From: Desulfatitalea sp. UBA4791
Lineage (GTDB): Bacteria; Desulfobacterota; Desulfobacteria; Desulfobacterales; Desulfosarcinaceae
Assembly (NCBI GenBank): GCA_002402905.1
Contig: DHGT01000147.1
Coordinates: 1 to 20,195 of the forward strand
Reading direction: 5' to 3'
DNA length: 20,195 bases
Notes under the pieces: generated by a model
The model's input: the letters and a program-made list of their open reading frames with translations, nothing else
What the model was told of the DNA's origin: nothing
Databases searched by the model: none
Position numbers and translations under genes: made by a program
In this document: positions 7,460 to 16,899 of the stretch, one piece after another
How the letters are laid out: the number at the start of each line of letters is the position of its first letter
Position numbering within the stretch: the stretch's first letter is position 1

Positions 7460-8233
7460 ATGGCCCGGGAAACGCCACTGCATCAACACCCCAAAATCCA
7501 GGATGGCGCCCAGAGTATCCACAGGGCCATGGCCATCATCCGGATCGTGGCCGACCACAATTATACCGGCGTCAAGTTGTCCAGGGTCGCAAAGGACGTA
7601 CAACTGCCGTCCAGCACGACCCATCGCATGCTTTCGGTTCTCGCCGACGAGGGCATGCTCAGCTACAATGCCATGACCAAAAGCTACCATCTGGGCGTTT
7701 TGCTTGCCCGGCTCGGGTTCGAAGCCCGCCAGTACGAACTCAGGCATGCCTACCGCGACATCCTCGAACGAATCGCCCGACAGACCGAGGACACGGCCTA
7801 CCTGCTGATGCAATCGGGATATGACGTGCTTTGCGTGGACCGCGTGGTGGATTCCACTCCGATCCAGGTGCTCACCTTCGATGTGGGCAAACGCCGGCCC
7901 CTGGGCGTCGGCCCCGGCAGCCTGGCGATCCTGGCCTCCCTGCCCCAGGAGGAGATGCAGCGCATTCTGCGGCACAATGCGCGCCGCTATGCCGGTTTCG
8001 TCGGCTTTGAGCCCGACGATATGCAGCACATGATCGATACCTACCGCCGGCAAGGGTATATCGTGAACAGCGTGACGCCTTACACCATGGGCGTCGGGGT
8101 GGCGTTGCACGACAAGGCCGGCAAACTCGTCGGCGCCATGAGCGTCAATGCCATCGTCTCCAAAATGGACGAAAAGCGGCAACAGGAGATCGCGCACCTG
8201 ATTCGATCCGAAATTTCGGGTGGGCGCATATGA
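7460..8233 (+). CDS. IclR family transcriptional regulator
   Basis: 257-residue regulator. Residues about 18-80 form the N-terminal winged helix-turn-helix (GAQSIHRAMAIIRIVAD, then VKLSRVAKDVQLPSSTTHRM and SVLADEGMLSY). Residues about 90-255 form the IclR effector-binding domain, with the typical GPGSLAILASLP and late GVGVALHDKAGKLVGAMSV segments. GGAG at 7450-7453 lies six bases before the ATG. It sits directly upstream of, and nearly fused to, the CoA-transferase genes: its TGA overlaps an ATG at 8230. It is therefore probably the local regulator of the uptake and activation operon, responding to the substrate or its CoA ester. IclR proteins can activate or repress, and the sequence does not say which. 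Confidence 0.95.
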   Translation: MARETPLHQHPKIQDGAQSIHRAMAIIRIVADHNYTGVKLSRVAKDVQLPSSTTHRMLSVLADEGMLSYNAMTKSYHLGVLLARLGFEARQYELRHAYRDILERIARQTEDTAYLLMQSGYDVLCVDRVVDSTPIQVLTFDVGKRRPLGVGPGSLAILASLPQEEMQRILRHNARRYAGFVGFEPDDMQHMIDTYRRQGYIVNSVTPYTMGVGVALHDKAGKLVGAMSVNAIVSKMDEKRQQEIAHLIRSEISGGRI

Positions 8234-8259
8234 CCACGGATCGAGACGGAGATTTGCCT

Positions 8260-9306
8260 ATGAACGATAATACCAACAAAGTGATGAGCGCCAGGGAAGC
8301 GGTCCGCCGCTTCATCCAGGACGGGGATGAGCTGATCATCGGCAACTACACGGTCGGCACCTGCACCGAATTGATCTACGAAATCTGCCGGCAGAACAAA
8401 AAGAATTTTACCCTCTACTCCCAATCCGGGATTCTCGACGTGGACATTATGGTCAACGCCGGATGTGTCGACCGCCTGGTCACCACCTACGTGATGCGCT
8501 CGGGCGGCAAGGCGGGCGGCGGGGCGGTGGAGCGCGCCCTGCAGGCCGGCACCATCGAGATGGAGGATTACACCAATTTCAACTACAATGCGCGCCTGGT
8601 GGCCGGCATGCACGGTATGACGTTCATCCAGGTGCTGGAAGGGGTGATGGCCACCGACCTGTTCCGCAAGCGCGGCTTCATGGGCGAAGACAAATACCGG
8701 GTCATCAAATGCCCATACACCGGCAAGGAGATTCTCACCGTCCCGGCCGTCAACCCGGATGTATGTATCGTGCACGTGCAGCGGGCCGACAAATACGGCA
8801 ACGCCCAGTATTGGGGGGCCCTGGGAAGCGTGGCCGCCGCGGCCCTGTGCAGCAAACGCATCATCGTCTCGTGCGAGGAGATCGTCGAACACGACGTGGT
8901 GCGCCAGAGCCCGCATTTTACCATCATTCCCGCGTTCCGCGTCAATGCCGTGGTGGAAGTGCCCTGGGGCGCGCATCCTACGGAAGTGCTGGGCCACTAT
9001 AACCGCGACCAGTTCTTCTACGGCATGTTCACCAAGGCCAACACCCGGGCCGACACGGTCAAGGCCTGGATGGACGAATGGGTCTATGGATGCAGCGACC
9101 GCGAAGCCTATATCGACCGCTACGCCGCCAGGTTCGGCATGGGCATGCTCGACCGCCTGCGCGCCAGGTCCTTTTATTCCGCCCCGGCCAACTATGGCGC
9201 GGCCTTTACATCGGCCTGGGACGAAAGCGGCCGGGAGCGCTCCATGGGTTTGACCCTGGAGGAGATCGAACAACGCCTGGCCGAAAAGGGGATGCTCTAT
9301 GAGTAA
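8260..9306 (+). CDS. CoA-transferase family I subunit A (glutaconate-type)
   Basis: 348 residues from ATG 8260, which has GGAG at 8248-8251 and places KVMSAREAV at the N-terminus as in GctA proteins. An in-frame ATG at 8230 overlaps the IclR stop (ATGA) and would add ten residues; it cannot be excluded. The product resembles the alpha subunit of glutaconate CoA-transferase and related 3-oxoacid or acyl CoA-transferases. Recognisable blocks are SGGKAGGGAVERAL, the GMTFIQVLEG region, VHVQRADKYGNAQYWG and AFRVNAVVEVPWGAHPTEV. This subunit shapes the CoA- and acid-binding cleft but lacks the catalytic glutamate, which is in subunit B. The true acid substrate is not fixed by sequence, so the gene is not named gctA. 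Confidence 0.93.
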   Translation: MNDNTNKVMSAREAVRRFIQDGDELIIGNYTVGTCTELIYEICRQNKKNFTLYSQSGILDVDIMVNAGCVDRLVTTYVMRSGGKAGGGAVERALQAGTIEMEDYTNFNYNARLVAGMHGMTFIQVLEGVMATDLFRKRGFMGEDKYRVIKCPYTGKEILTVPAVNPDVCIVHVQRADKYGNAQYWGALGSVAAAALCSKRIIVSCEEIVEHDVVRQSPHFTIIPAFRVNAVVEVPWGAHPTEVLGHYNRDQFFYGMFTKANTRADTVKAWMDEWVYGCSDREAYIDRYAARFGMGMLDRLRARSFYSAPANYGAAFTSAWDESGRERSMGLTLEEIEQRLAEKGMLYE

Positions 9307-10123
9307 AGGATACACGCTGAATGAACTGTTGATCATCACTTGCGCCAAGGAGATCAAGGACTACCAGAACGTCATCCTCGGCGTCGGCCTGCCCACCACG
9401 GCCGGTGCCCTGGCCAAGGCGCTCTTCGCCCCCCATGCCACCTTGATGATGGAATCGGGGATCATCGATTTCGAACCCCTGGTGCCGCTCAACCACATCG
9501 CCGACGCACACTCGTGCCGCGGCTTTTCCTATGCCACCGACTTGTTCACGGCTTTTACCATGACCTATCGCGGGTTTGTCGACGTGTGCTTCCTGGGCGT
9601 GGGCCAGATCGACAAGTTCGGAAACCTCAACACCACCTGCATCGGCGATTACTATCATCCGACCCTGCGCCTGCCCGGTTCCGGCGGCGCGGCCGACTTC
9701 ATCGCCTATGCCAAGAAGACGGTGCTGACCCTGCGCGGCGGCCAGTTCGTGGAAAAACTGGATTACTTCACCTCGGCCGGCTACCTGGAGGGCGGCGACA
9801 GCCGGGACCAGTCCGGCCTTTTCCCCAAGGGTTCGGGTCCATCCATGCTGCTCACCACCAAGGGCGTGTTCCGCTTCCATCCGGAAACCAGGGAGATGTA
9901 CCTGGCCCAAATCCATCCCGGCGTCACGGTTGACGATGTCCGCAAGGATGTTCCCTGGGACCTGAAGGTCTCGCCCGACCTGACCCAGACCGACCGGCCG
10001 ACGGATGAAGAGATCGAATTCGTGCGGCGGTTCGCCCCCACGGAGAGCGTGGGCCGCAGCCTGCGCACCGAGCTGGCCATCGAGAATGCGCTGAACAGAG
10101 CCAAAAGGAGAGGCAAAGCATAA
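9299..10123 (+). CDS. CoA-transferase family I subunit B (glutaconate-type)
   Basis: 274-residue beta subunit, close to the ~266 residues of Acidaminococcus GctB. The catalytic glutamate lies in MMESGIIDFEP (Glu52), which forms the glutamyl-CoA thioester intermediate in this family. Other family features are GVGLPTTAGALAK (residues 28-40), GVGQIDKFGNLNTT and the LPGSGGAADF loop. Its ATG overlaps the end of subunit A by 8 bp (ATGAGTAA), implying translational coupling and 1:1 assembly. With subunit A it should move CoA between an acyl-CoA and a free carboxylic acid in the cytoplasm. Substrate unknown. Confidence 0.94.
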   Translation: MSKGYTLNELLIITCAKEIKDYQNVILGVGLPTTAGALAKALFAPHATLMMESGIIDFEPLVPLNHIADAHSCRGFSYATDLFTAFTMTYRGFVDVCFLGVGQIDKFGNLNTTCIGDYYHPTLRLPGSGGAADFIAYAKKTVLTLRGGQFVEKLDYFTSAGYLEGGDSRDQSGLFPKGSGPSMLLTTKGVFRFHPETREMYLAQIHPGVTVDDVRKDVPWDLKVSPDLTQTDRPTDEEIEFVRRFAPTESVGRSLRTELAIENALNRAKRRGKA

Positions 10124-10150
10124 ACACCATCAAAAAGAGGGAGGGGCAGT

Positions 10151-11119
10151 ATGAAGACATTTATGAAATGTGCCATTATCGCGGTGGGTTTGATTTCTCT
10201 TCTGGTCATCGGAATGACCCAGCCGGCAGTGGCCGCCGACGAACGCCTGGCCATCGGCACCGCCTCCACGGGCGGCACCTGGTACCCGTTGGGCGGCGGT
10301 GTCGCCAACATGATCAACACTCATATCAAGGGATACTACGCGGCCGCCCATCCTTCGGGGGCATCGATCGAGAATATCCGGGCGATCTCCAAAAAGCAGG
10401 ATGCCCTGGCGCTCTCCATGCCGGACACGGCGTTTCAGGCCTTTCACGGACTGGAAGCCTTCGCCAAAAAGCCGGTCAAGGAGCTGCGCGGCTTGATGTC
10501 CACCTATCCCATCGACATCCAGTTCTACACCCAGGCCAACGGAAAGATCAAAAGCATCGAGGACCTGAGAGGCAAAAAGGTCGCCGTGGGCGCACCGGGC
10601 AGCGGCACCGAGGCCATGGCGCGCTACGTGCTCAATGTCTTCAAAATGACCTATGACGATATCGACGAGCAGTTCCTCTCCGCCACGGAAACGGCCGAAG
10701 CGCTGAAAGACGGCAACATCGACGCCGGCATCGTGACCCTCGGCACGCCGGCGCCGTCCCTGATCGATCTGGCCACCCAGCGGGACATCATCTTCCTGGA
10801 TATCGCCCCGGACATCGCCGAAAAAATCAACAAGGAGTTTCCGGCCTACTTCCCGACCACCGTTCCGGCCGGCACCTACAAGGGCCAGGACAAACCGCAT
10901 CACACCCTGTCATGGATGGGCATCTTCGTGGTGCACCAGGACATGAGCGAACAACTGGCCTACGACATCTTGAAGGCGGTCTTCGATCACAAGGCGGATT
11001 TGGATAAGATTCACGCCCAGTTCAAAAACATCACGCTGGAAAACGCGGTCAAGGGCATGCCCATTCCATTTCATCCCGGGGCCGAAAAATTCTACAAGGA
11101 AAAAGGTTTGATCAAGTAA
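10151..11119 (+). CDS. TAXI family TRAP transporter solute-binding protein
   Basis: 322-residue periplasmic receptor. Residues 1-29 are a Sec signal peptide with a likely cut after AVAA. The mature start LAIGTASTGGTWYPLGGG is the hallmark of TAXI receptors, followed by the SGASIENIRAI and VAVGAPGSGTEAMA blocks. A strong GGGAGGGG lies about six bases before the ATG. It should capture a carboxylate in the periplasm and hand it to the fused permease encoded 0.5 kb downstream. TAXI receptors are known for amino acids and dicarboxylates such as glutamate or 2-oxoglutarate; the substrate here is not determined. It follows the CoA-transferase by 27 bp, supporting a shared transcript. Confidence 0.95.
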   Translation: MKTFMKCAIIAVGLISLLVIGMTQPAVAADERLAIGTASTGGTWYPLGGGVANMINTHIKGYYAAAHPSGASIENIRAISKKQDALALSMPDTAFQAFHGLEAFAKKPVKELRGLMSTYPIDIQFYTQANGKIKSIEDLRGKKVAVGAPGSGTEAMARYVLNVFKMTYDDIDEQFLSATETAEALKDGNIDAGIVTLGTPAPSLIDLATQRDIIFLDIAPDIAEKINKEFPAYFPTTVPAGTYKGQDKPHHTLSWMGIFVVHQDMSEQLAYDILKAVFDHKADLDKIHAQFKNITLENAVKGMPIPFHPGAEKFYKEKGLIK

Positions 11120-11120
11120 C

Positions 11121-11645
11121 ATGCACCATGTACCACCGCATCGAAAACACCTGAAACCCCGCGGCCGCCGCTCGATCCCACCGGCGGTCGCGGCGATCCT
11201 GATATTCGTCGTCGCCGTCTGCCTCCCGGTTGCCAAGGCGTGGGCGCAATCCGATCTGCGCCTGGAAGTCTTCGCGTGCGATACGCAAGAAGTGCTGCTG
11301 CAGATGGACATCACCCCGGGCACCGAGTTCTCGATACGGTTTCTGCACTCCTACGACCGGGCCCCTTTCGAGGAGCACTATCGCGTTCTCGGGAGCGAGC
11401 GTATCCTGTTAACCCATATGACCTTCAAAGGCAGTTTGAACGGCCAGGGGTTCGTTTTGGGCACCTATCGCCCGGTGCCGGGCGGCTCAGCGGAACTGGC
11501 CGATATCGACCAGGAGGTGGAACGGGTGACCTTTCGTCTGGGGTCGCCCGATCTGGCCGATCACACCTTGTCGATTGGCGGACGGGGGCTGCGCCTGCTC
11601 GATTACGCTGAGGCCGGCACCCTGCTTTGCATCCGGGTGCGATAA
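11121..11645 (+). CDS. DUF1850 domain-containing exported protein
   Basis: 174 residues. A basic N-terminus is followed by a hydrophobic stretch (about 19-42) with a possible signal-peptidase site after AWAQ. The mature ~130-residue beta-rich domain carries ITPGTEFSIRFLHSYDRAPFEEHY-type spacing (SY-R-P-EEHY), characteristic of DUF1850. This family is regularly encoded between the TAXI receptor and the fused permease of TRAP operons, exactly as here: it starts one base after the receptor stop and ends 47 bp before the permease. Its job is unknown; an accessory periplasmic part of the transporter is the usual inference. No strong Shine-Dalgarno is visible, so translational coupling to the receptor gene is likely. 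Confidence 0.87.
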   Translation: MHHVPPHRKHLKPRGRRSIPPAVAAILIFVVAVCLPVAKAWAQSDLRLEVFACDTQEVLLQMDITPGTEFSIRFLHSYDRAPFEEHYRVLGSERILLTHMTFKGSLNGQGFVLGTYRPVPGGSAELADIDQEVERVTFRLGSPDLADHTLSIGGRGLRLLDYAEAGTLLCIRVR

Positions 11646-11692
11646 AATGTGACAAGCAAGACCTTACCGCCACAGGGATGGGAGAAAAAAGA

Positions 11693-13594
11693 ATGGAAGT
11701 GACGAAGGAAACTGACCATAGAATCTCGTTGATCGCTCAAATTGTCCGGATCGTCGCCATTGCCATGGCCGTGTTCCAGATCTACACGGCCCAATTCGGC
11801 CTCTTTTCTGCCTTGGTGCAGCGTTCGATCCACCTGGCCTTCGCCTGCACCCTGGTCTTTTTGATCTATCCCTTGAGCAAACGCTTTGCCGGAGCCTATT
11901 CCTGGCGGCTTCGCATGATCGATTGGGGACTGGCGGCCGTGGCCATCACGACGCTCATTCACCTGGCCATGACCTACAAGACCCTGGCCATGCGCGGTGG
12001 AGAAGCTTCCACCGCGGATCTGTGGCTGGGCGGCATCCTCCTTCTGCTCGTTTTGGAGTGCACGCGCCGGCTCATGGGCCCGGCCCTGCCGATCATCACC
12101 CTGATCGCCATTCTCTACACCCTCATAGGCGACCGGATCCCGGGCATGTGGGGCCACTTTCCCATCGACCACGAGCAGTTTATCAGCTACCAGTATCTGA
12201 CCACCGAGGGACTTTTCGGCATCCCCCTGGGCGTGAGCGCCAGCTTCATCTTTGTTTTCATCATGTTCGGCGCGTTTCTCGTCAGCTCGGGCACCGGCGA
12301 GTTCTTCATCAAATTCTCCAACGCCCTGGCCGGGCACTTCCGAGGCGGGCCCGCCAAGGTGGCCGTGGTGAGCAGCGGTTTTTTCGGCACGATCAGCGGA
12401 TCGGCCGTGGCCAACGTGGTCAGCACGGGCTCGTTTACCATTCCATTGATGAAAAAGATCGGTTACCGCGGCGTCTTTGCCGGCGCAGTGGAATCGGTCT
12501 CCTCCACCGGCGGCCAGTTCATGCCGCCGGTCATGGGCGCCGGCGCCTTCATCATGGCCGACATGCTCGGCGTGGGCTACCTGGAGGTGGTCAAGGCGGC
12601 CATCCTGCCCGGCGTCCTCTATTTCCTGGCGCTCTTCTGGATGGTGCACATGGAGGCCCTCAAACTGGGGCTGCGCGGGCTCAACCGAGAAGAGCTGCCA
12701 CCGCTGTGGGCCACCATCAAGGCCGGCGGCCACCTCATGATCCCGGCCTTTCTTCTCATCGGTTTTCTGATCATGGGCTATTCCCCCATGAAGGCCGGCC
12801 TGTGGGCGATCATTTCGGTGTGGGGGGTCAGCGCCATCCGCAAGGCCACCCGCATGGGATTCCGGGCGGTCCTCAACGCCATGGAAAAGGGCGCCACCGG
12901 CTGCCTGGAAGTGGCCCTGGCGTGCGCCTGCGCCGGCATCGTCATCGGCTGTGTCACCCAGACCGGCCTGGGGCTCAAGTTCTCGGGGCTCATCATCGAT
13001 GCGGCCGGCGGCAACCTGATTCTGTCGCTGATCTTCGTCATGTTCGCCTCGATCATCCTGGGCATGGGGCTGACCACCTCGGCTGCCTACATCCTGACCG
13101 TCATCCTGGGCGGACCGGTGCTCATCGAACTGGGCGTCAACCCGCTGGCCGCGCACATGTTCGTCTTCTACTACGCCTGCTTGTCGACGGTGACCCCGCC
13201 CGTGGCCCTGGCCTCGTTCGCCGGCGCCGCCATCGCCGGTTCCAAGCCGTTCGCCACCGGCTTCGAATCCATGCGCCTGGCCGCCGTCGCCTACCTCGTG
13301 CCCTACTTCTTCGTCTTCAGCCCGGAGCTGATCTGGAAAGGGTCGCTCGGCGCCATCGGCCTGGCCGCCTTTTCGGCCACCATCGGCACCATCGCCCTGG
13401 GTTCGGGATTGATGGGGTATCTCGTGGACCGGTTGAACTGGATTTTCCGGTTGCTGTTGCTGGCCGCCGGTGTGGCCCTCATTCAGCCGGGCTTGTGGAG
13501 CGATATCTTCGGTGTGATCGTGCTCGGCGGCCTGGCCTTCTACCAGCGCCGGCACGGCCGCAAGACGGTGGCAGCGGACACCGTAACGATGTGA
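11693..13594 (+). CDS. TRAP transporter fused permease (4TM/12TM, TAXI type)
   Basis: 633-residue inner-membrane protein with many hydrophobic spans. The N-terminal ~200 residues correspond to the small DctQ-like membrane subunit and the rest to the large DctM-like transport subunit, fused as is usual for TAXI systems. The core motif GTISGSAVANVVSTGSFTIP, followed by SSTGGQFMPPVMGAGAF, is diagnostic. A second DctM-like half contains GMGLTTSAAYIL and YYACLSTVTPPVALASFAGA. Start ATG 11693 follows GGGAG (11680-11684) by eight bases; upstream in-frame ATG 11678 and TTG 11627 lack a ribosome site. It should drive sodium- or proton-coupled uptake of the ligand delivered by the receptor encoded at 10151. 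Confidence 0.95.
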   Translation: MEVTKETDHRISLIAQIVRIVAIAMAVFQIYTAQFGLFSALVQRSIHLAFACTLVFLIYPLSKRFAGAYSWRLRMIDWGLAAVAITTLIHLAMTYKTLAMRGGEASTADLWLGGILLLLVLECTRRLMGPALPIITLIAILYTLIGDRIPGMWGHFPIDHEQFISYQYLTTEGLFGIPLGVSASFIFVFIMFGAFLVSSGTGEFFIKFSNALAGHFRGGPAKVAVVSSGFFGTISGSAVANVVSTGSFTIPLMKKIGYRGVFAGAVESVSSTGGQFMPPVMGAGAFIMADMLGVGYLEVVKAAILPGVLYFLALFWMVHMEALKLGLRGLNREELPPLWATIKAGGHLMIPAFLLIGFLIMGYSPMKAGLWAIISVWGVSAIRKATRMGFRAVLNAMEKGATGCLEVALACACAGIVIGCVTQTGLGLKFSGLIIDAAGGNLILSLIFVMFASIILGMGLTTSAAYILTVILGGPVLIELGVNPLAAHMFVFYYACLSTVTPPVALASFAGAAIAGSKPFATGFESMRLAAVAYLVPYFFVFSPELIWKGSLGAIGLAAFSATIGTIALGSGLMGYLVDRLNWIFRLLLLAAGVALIQPGLWSDIFGVIVLGGLAFYQRRHGRKTVAADTVTM

Positions 13595-13675
13595 AGGATG
13601 TGAAGATTTCAAAAGTAATCTCGATTGGCAAATAGCGACAGATCCAACCGTTCATTTCAAAAAAGGAGCAGACAC

Positions 13676-15070
13676 ATGGAAAACGCCCGACTGGCCGAAG
13701 AGTACCAACGCAAACTGATATCCGCCGAAGCCGCGGCCGGGCTCGTACAATCCGGGATGAGCATCTTTCTCGGCATTTCAGCCAACATGGCCCACATCGT
13801 CGACAAGCACCTGGCGCGGCGCAAGGACGAATTGCGCGACGTCAACGTTCAAACCTCGCTCGATACCTGCGAGCACGAGTTCCTCAAGGCCGATCCCGAA
13901 GGCAAGGTCTTCAAGTGGCACAGCGGTTTTTTCCTGCACTCGGTCCGAAACCAGGTGGCCGCGCGCGGCTGCGGGGTCTATTGGGCTCAATCCTGGCACC
14001 TGGCACCGGGTGTGATCCGCGAACAATCCCAAAAAGATATCTCGTTCATCGTCACCGCGCCCATGGATGCCCACGGCTACTTCAACTTCGGCCTGTCGGT
14101 GACCGAACTGCAGGCGTTCTGCGAGGTGTCCAAGAAAATCGTGGTCGTGGTCAAGGAAGACATGCCGGTGGTGTGCGGCGGCCAGGAAGAGGCGGTCCAC
14201 ATCTCCAAGGTCCATCACATCGTGGAGGATCGCGAGTTCAAGACCTTCTGCCTGCCGACTGTGCCGGTCAAGGAAGAGGACCGCATGATCGCCCACAACA
14301 TCGTTTCGGCCGGCCTGATCGGCGACGGCACCACCCTTCAGATCGGCATCGGCGGACTGCCCAATTCGGTGCTCGATGCTCTGGTCGATGCCGGCGTCCA
14401 CCACCTGGGCATCCATTCGGAGATGCTGACCGACAAGATGTACGACTTAATCGAGGCCGGGGTCGTGGACAACACCCGCAAGAAGGTGGACCGTTACAAG
14501 TCGACCTTCTCGTTCTGCCTGGGCAGCCGCCGGCTGTACGATTTTCTGGACCGCAACCCCATGTTCGCCTCCTACCCCGTGGACTACGTCAACAATCCAC
14601 TGATCATCGCCCAGCAGCCGCGCATGTTCTCCCTGAACACCACCATGCAGGTCGACCTGATGGGACAGGTGGCCTCTGAACAGGTCGGCGGCGACCGGCC
14701 CCGCCAGATCAGCGGCACCGGCGGGCAGCTCGACTTCGTCATGGGCACCATGCTCTCCCACGACCGCGCCGGCGTGAGCGTGCTGGCGCTCTATTCGCAG
14801 TACAAGGGCCGCTCGCGCATCGTGCCGATCCTGGAAAAGGGGACCAACGTGACCGTGCCGCGCTCGCTGGTGGATTACGTGGCCACCGAGTGGGGCCTGG
14901 TACGCTCCAGGGGCCTGTCGATCAATGAACGCGCCCAGGCCCTGATCCGCATCGCCCATCCCGACCATCGCGAAACGCTGATGCGCCAGGCGGTGGATGC
15001 GGGGTTCGTCCCCTACCGCCACACAGCGGGCGACAAACTGCCCCGGGGCGTCATCAACTGCCGCGATTAG
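13676..15070 (+). CDS. Acetyl-CoA hydrolase/transferase family CoA-transferase
   Basis: 464-residue single-chain CoA-transferase of the acetyl-CoA hydrolase / 4-hydroxybutyrate CoA-transferase / butyryl-CoA:acetate CoA-transferase group. The catalytic glutamate is in GIHSEMLTD (Glu249), as in the 4-hydroxybutyrate enzyme. The acyl-CoA-binding loops LQIGIGGLPNSVLDAL (about 221-236) and RQISGTGGQLDFV are present. AAGGAG at 13663-13668 precedes ATG 13676 by seven bases. It follows the TRAP permease by 81 bp and is likely the last gene of the uptake and activation operon. It is a different structural class from the two-subunit transferase at 8260-10123, so the operon encodes two CoA transfers. 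Substrate assignment between propionate, butyrate, 4-hydroxybutyrate and others cannot be made. Confidence 0.93.
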   Translation: MENARLAEEYQRKLISAEAAAGLVQSGMSIFLGISANMAHIVDKHLARRKDELRDVNVQTSLDTCEHEFLKADPEGKVFKWHSGFFLHSVRNQVAARGCGVYWAQSWHLAPGVIREQSQKDISFIVTAPMDAHGYFNFGLSVTELQAFCEVSKKIVVVVKEDMPVVCGGQEEAVHISKVHHIVEDREFKTFCLPTVPVKEEDRMIAHNIVSAGLIGDGTTLQIGIGGLPNSVLDALVDAGVHHLGIHSEMLTDKMYDLIEAGVVDNTRKKVDRYKSTFSFCLGSRRLYDFLDRNPMFASYPVDYVNNPLIIAQQPRMFSLNTTMQVDLMGQVASEQVGGDRPRQISGTGGQLDFVMGTMLSHDRAGVSVLALYSQYKGRSRIVPILEKGTNVTVPRSLVDYVATEWGLVRSRGLSINERAQALIRIAHPDHRETLMRQAVDAGFVPYRHTAGDKLPRGVINCRD

Positions 15071-15097
15071 CCGTTTCGTTCACATAGCCCGATTTCC

Positions 15098-15130
15098 GGG
15101 CCGGGGTTCGGACCGCATTTGACCCGGCCC
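15098..15130. terminator. GC-rich hairpin after the CoA-transferase operon
   Basis: GGGCCGGG (15098-15105) pairs perfectly with CCCGGCCC (15123-15130) around a 17-base loop, 28 bases after the CoA-transferase stop. No T-run follows, so intrinsic termination is uncertain. It may separate the carboxylate operon from the ABC transporter genes. Confidence 0.35.
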
Positions 15131-15195
15131 GGGAGATGGGCAAGGCCTGTCTCCGACCCCTGGCATTCACCGCGGGCTTGTGATAGTTGCATGGC

Positions 15196-16100
<905 letters not shown>

Positions 16101-16104
<4 letters not shown>

Positions 16105-16892
16105 GCCGCATTCAGCTGTCCGCCATCTCGACCCGCTTCCGGCACATCTGGTTCCGGAACCTGATCACCTACCGCCGCATCTGGCGGGTCAACTTTCTCG
16201 TGCCGCTGCTCGAACCCGGCTTCTACATCCTGGCCTTCGGTCTGGGATTCTCGGGACTGATCGGCGCTGTGGACTACGCCGGGATGCAACTGGCCTATAC
16301 CCGCTTCATGGCCCCTGCCCTGGTGGCCACGGCCTGCATGTGGAACGCCTTTTTCGAAACCACCTACACCTCGTTCGTGCGCATGTACTACCAGAAAACC
16401 TTCGACGGCATTCTGGCCACGCCCATGAGCATGGAGGAGATCATCGTCGCGGAAATCGTCTGGGCCGCCTCCAAGGCCGCGGCGGCCGTGGCGGTCATGC
16501 TGGCCGTGCTCATCCCCATCGGGTATGCCAACTTCCCCGGCGCACTCGTTTGCATTCCCATCGCCTTCCTGGGCGGACTGGCCTTTGCCGCCATCGGCAT
16601 GTTCTTCACCGGCGTCATTCCCACCATCGACATGTTCAACCTGCCCATATTCTTGTTCATCACTCCGATGTTCCTCTTCTCGGGCACCTTTTTCCCGGTC
16701 TCGGGCATACCCGATTGGGCCGGCATCTTCACGCTCATCTTCCCCCTCTACCACCTGGTGGAGTTGATGCGCTATTTCTGCATCGGCGCCATGGAGTCCA
16801 ATCCGCTCCTCAATCTCGCCTACCTGGTGGGATTCACCGTGCTCTTCGGTTTTCTCGCACTGCTGACGATGAAGCGGCGGATCATCAAGTAG
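16101..16892 (+). CDS. ABC-2 type transporter permease (NodJ-like)
   Basis: 263-residue inner-membrane permease with about six hydrophobic spans. The N-terminus FRHIWFRNLITYRRIWR and the block ILAFGLGFSG resemble NodJ/ABC-2 permeases. Later signatures are FDGILATPMSMEEIIVAEIV and FLFSGTFFPVSGIPDW, the usual late FSG-F-P loop of ABC-2 exporters. It begins with ATGA overlapping the ATPase stop, which fixes the start. An in-frame reading that begins at 15795 lies inside the ATPase and is an artefact. The gene converges on the hdrA remnant, ending 7 bp before that remnant's stop. Confidence 0.93.
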
Positions 16893-16899
16893 CGCGGCG

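Noticed and set aside
11603..13612. 669-codon minus-strand open frame opposite the TRAP permease
   Set aside because: It is a shadow: low-complexity His/Gly/Asp/Gln composition and no family features, while the plus strand carries diagnostic TRAP motifs.
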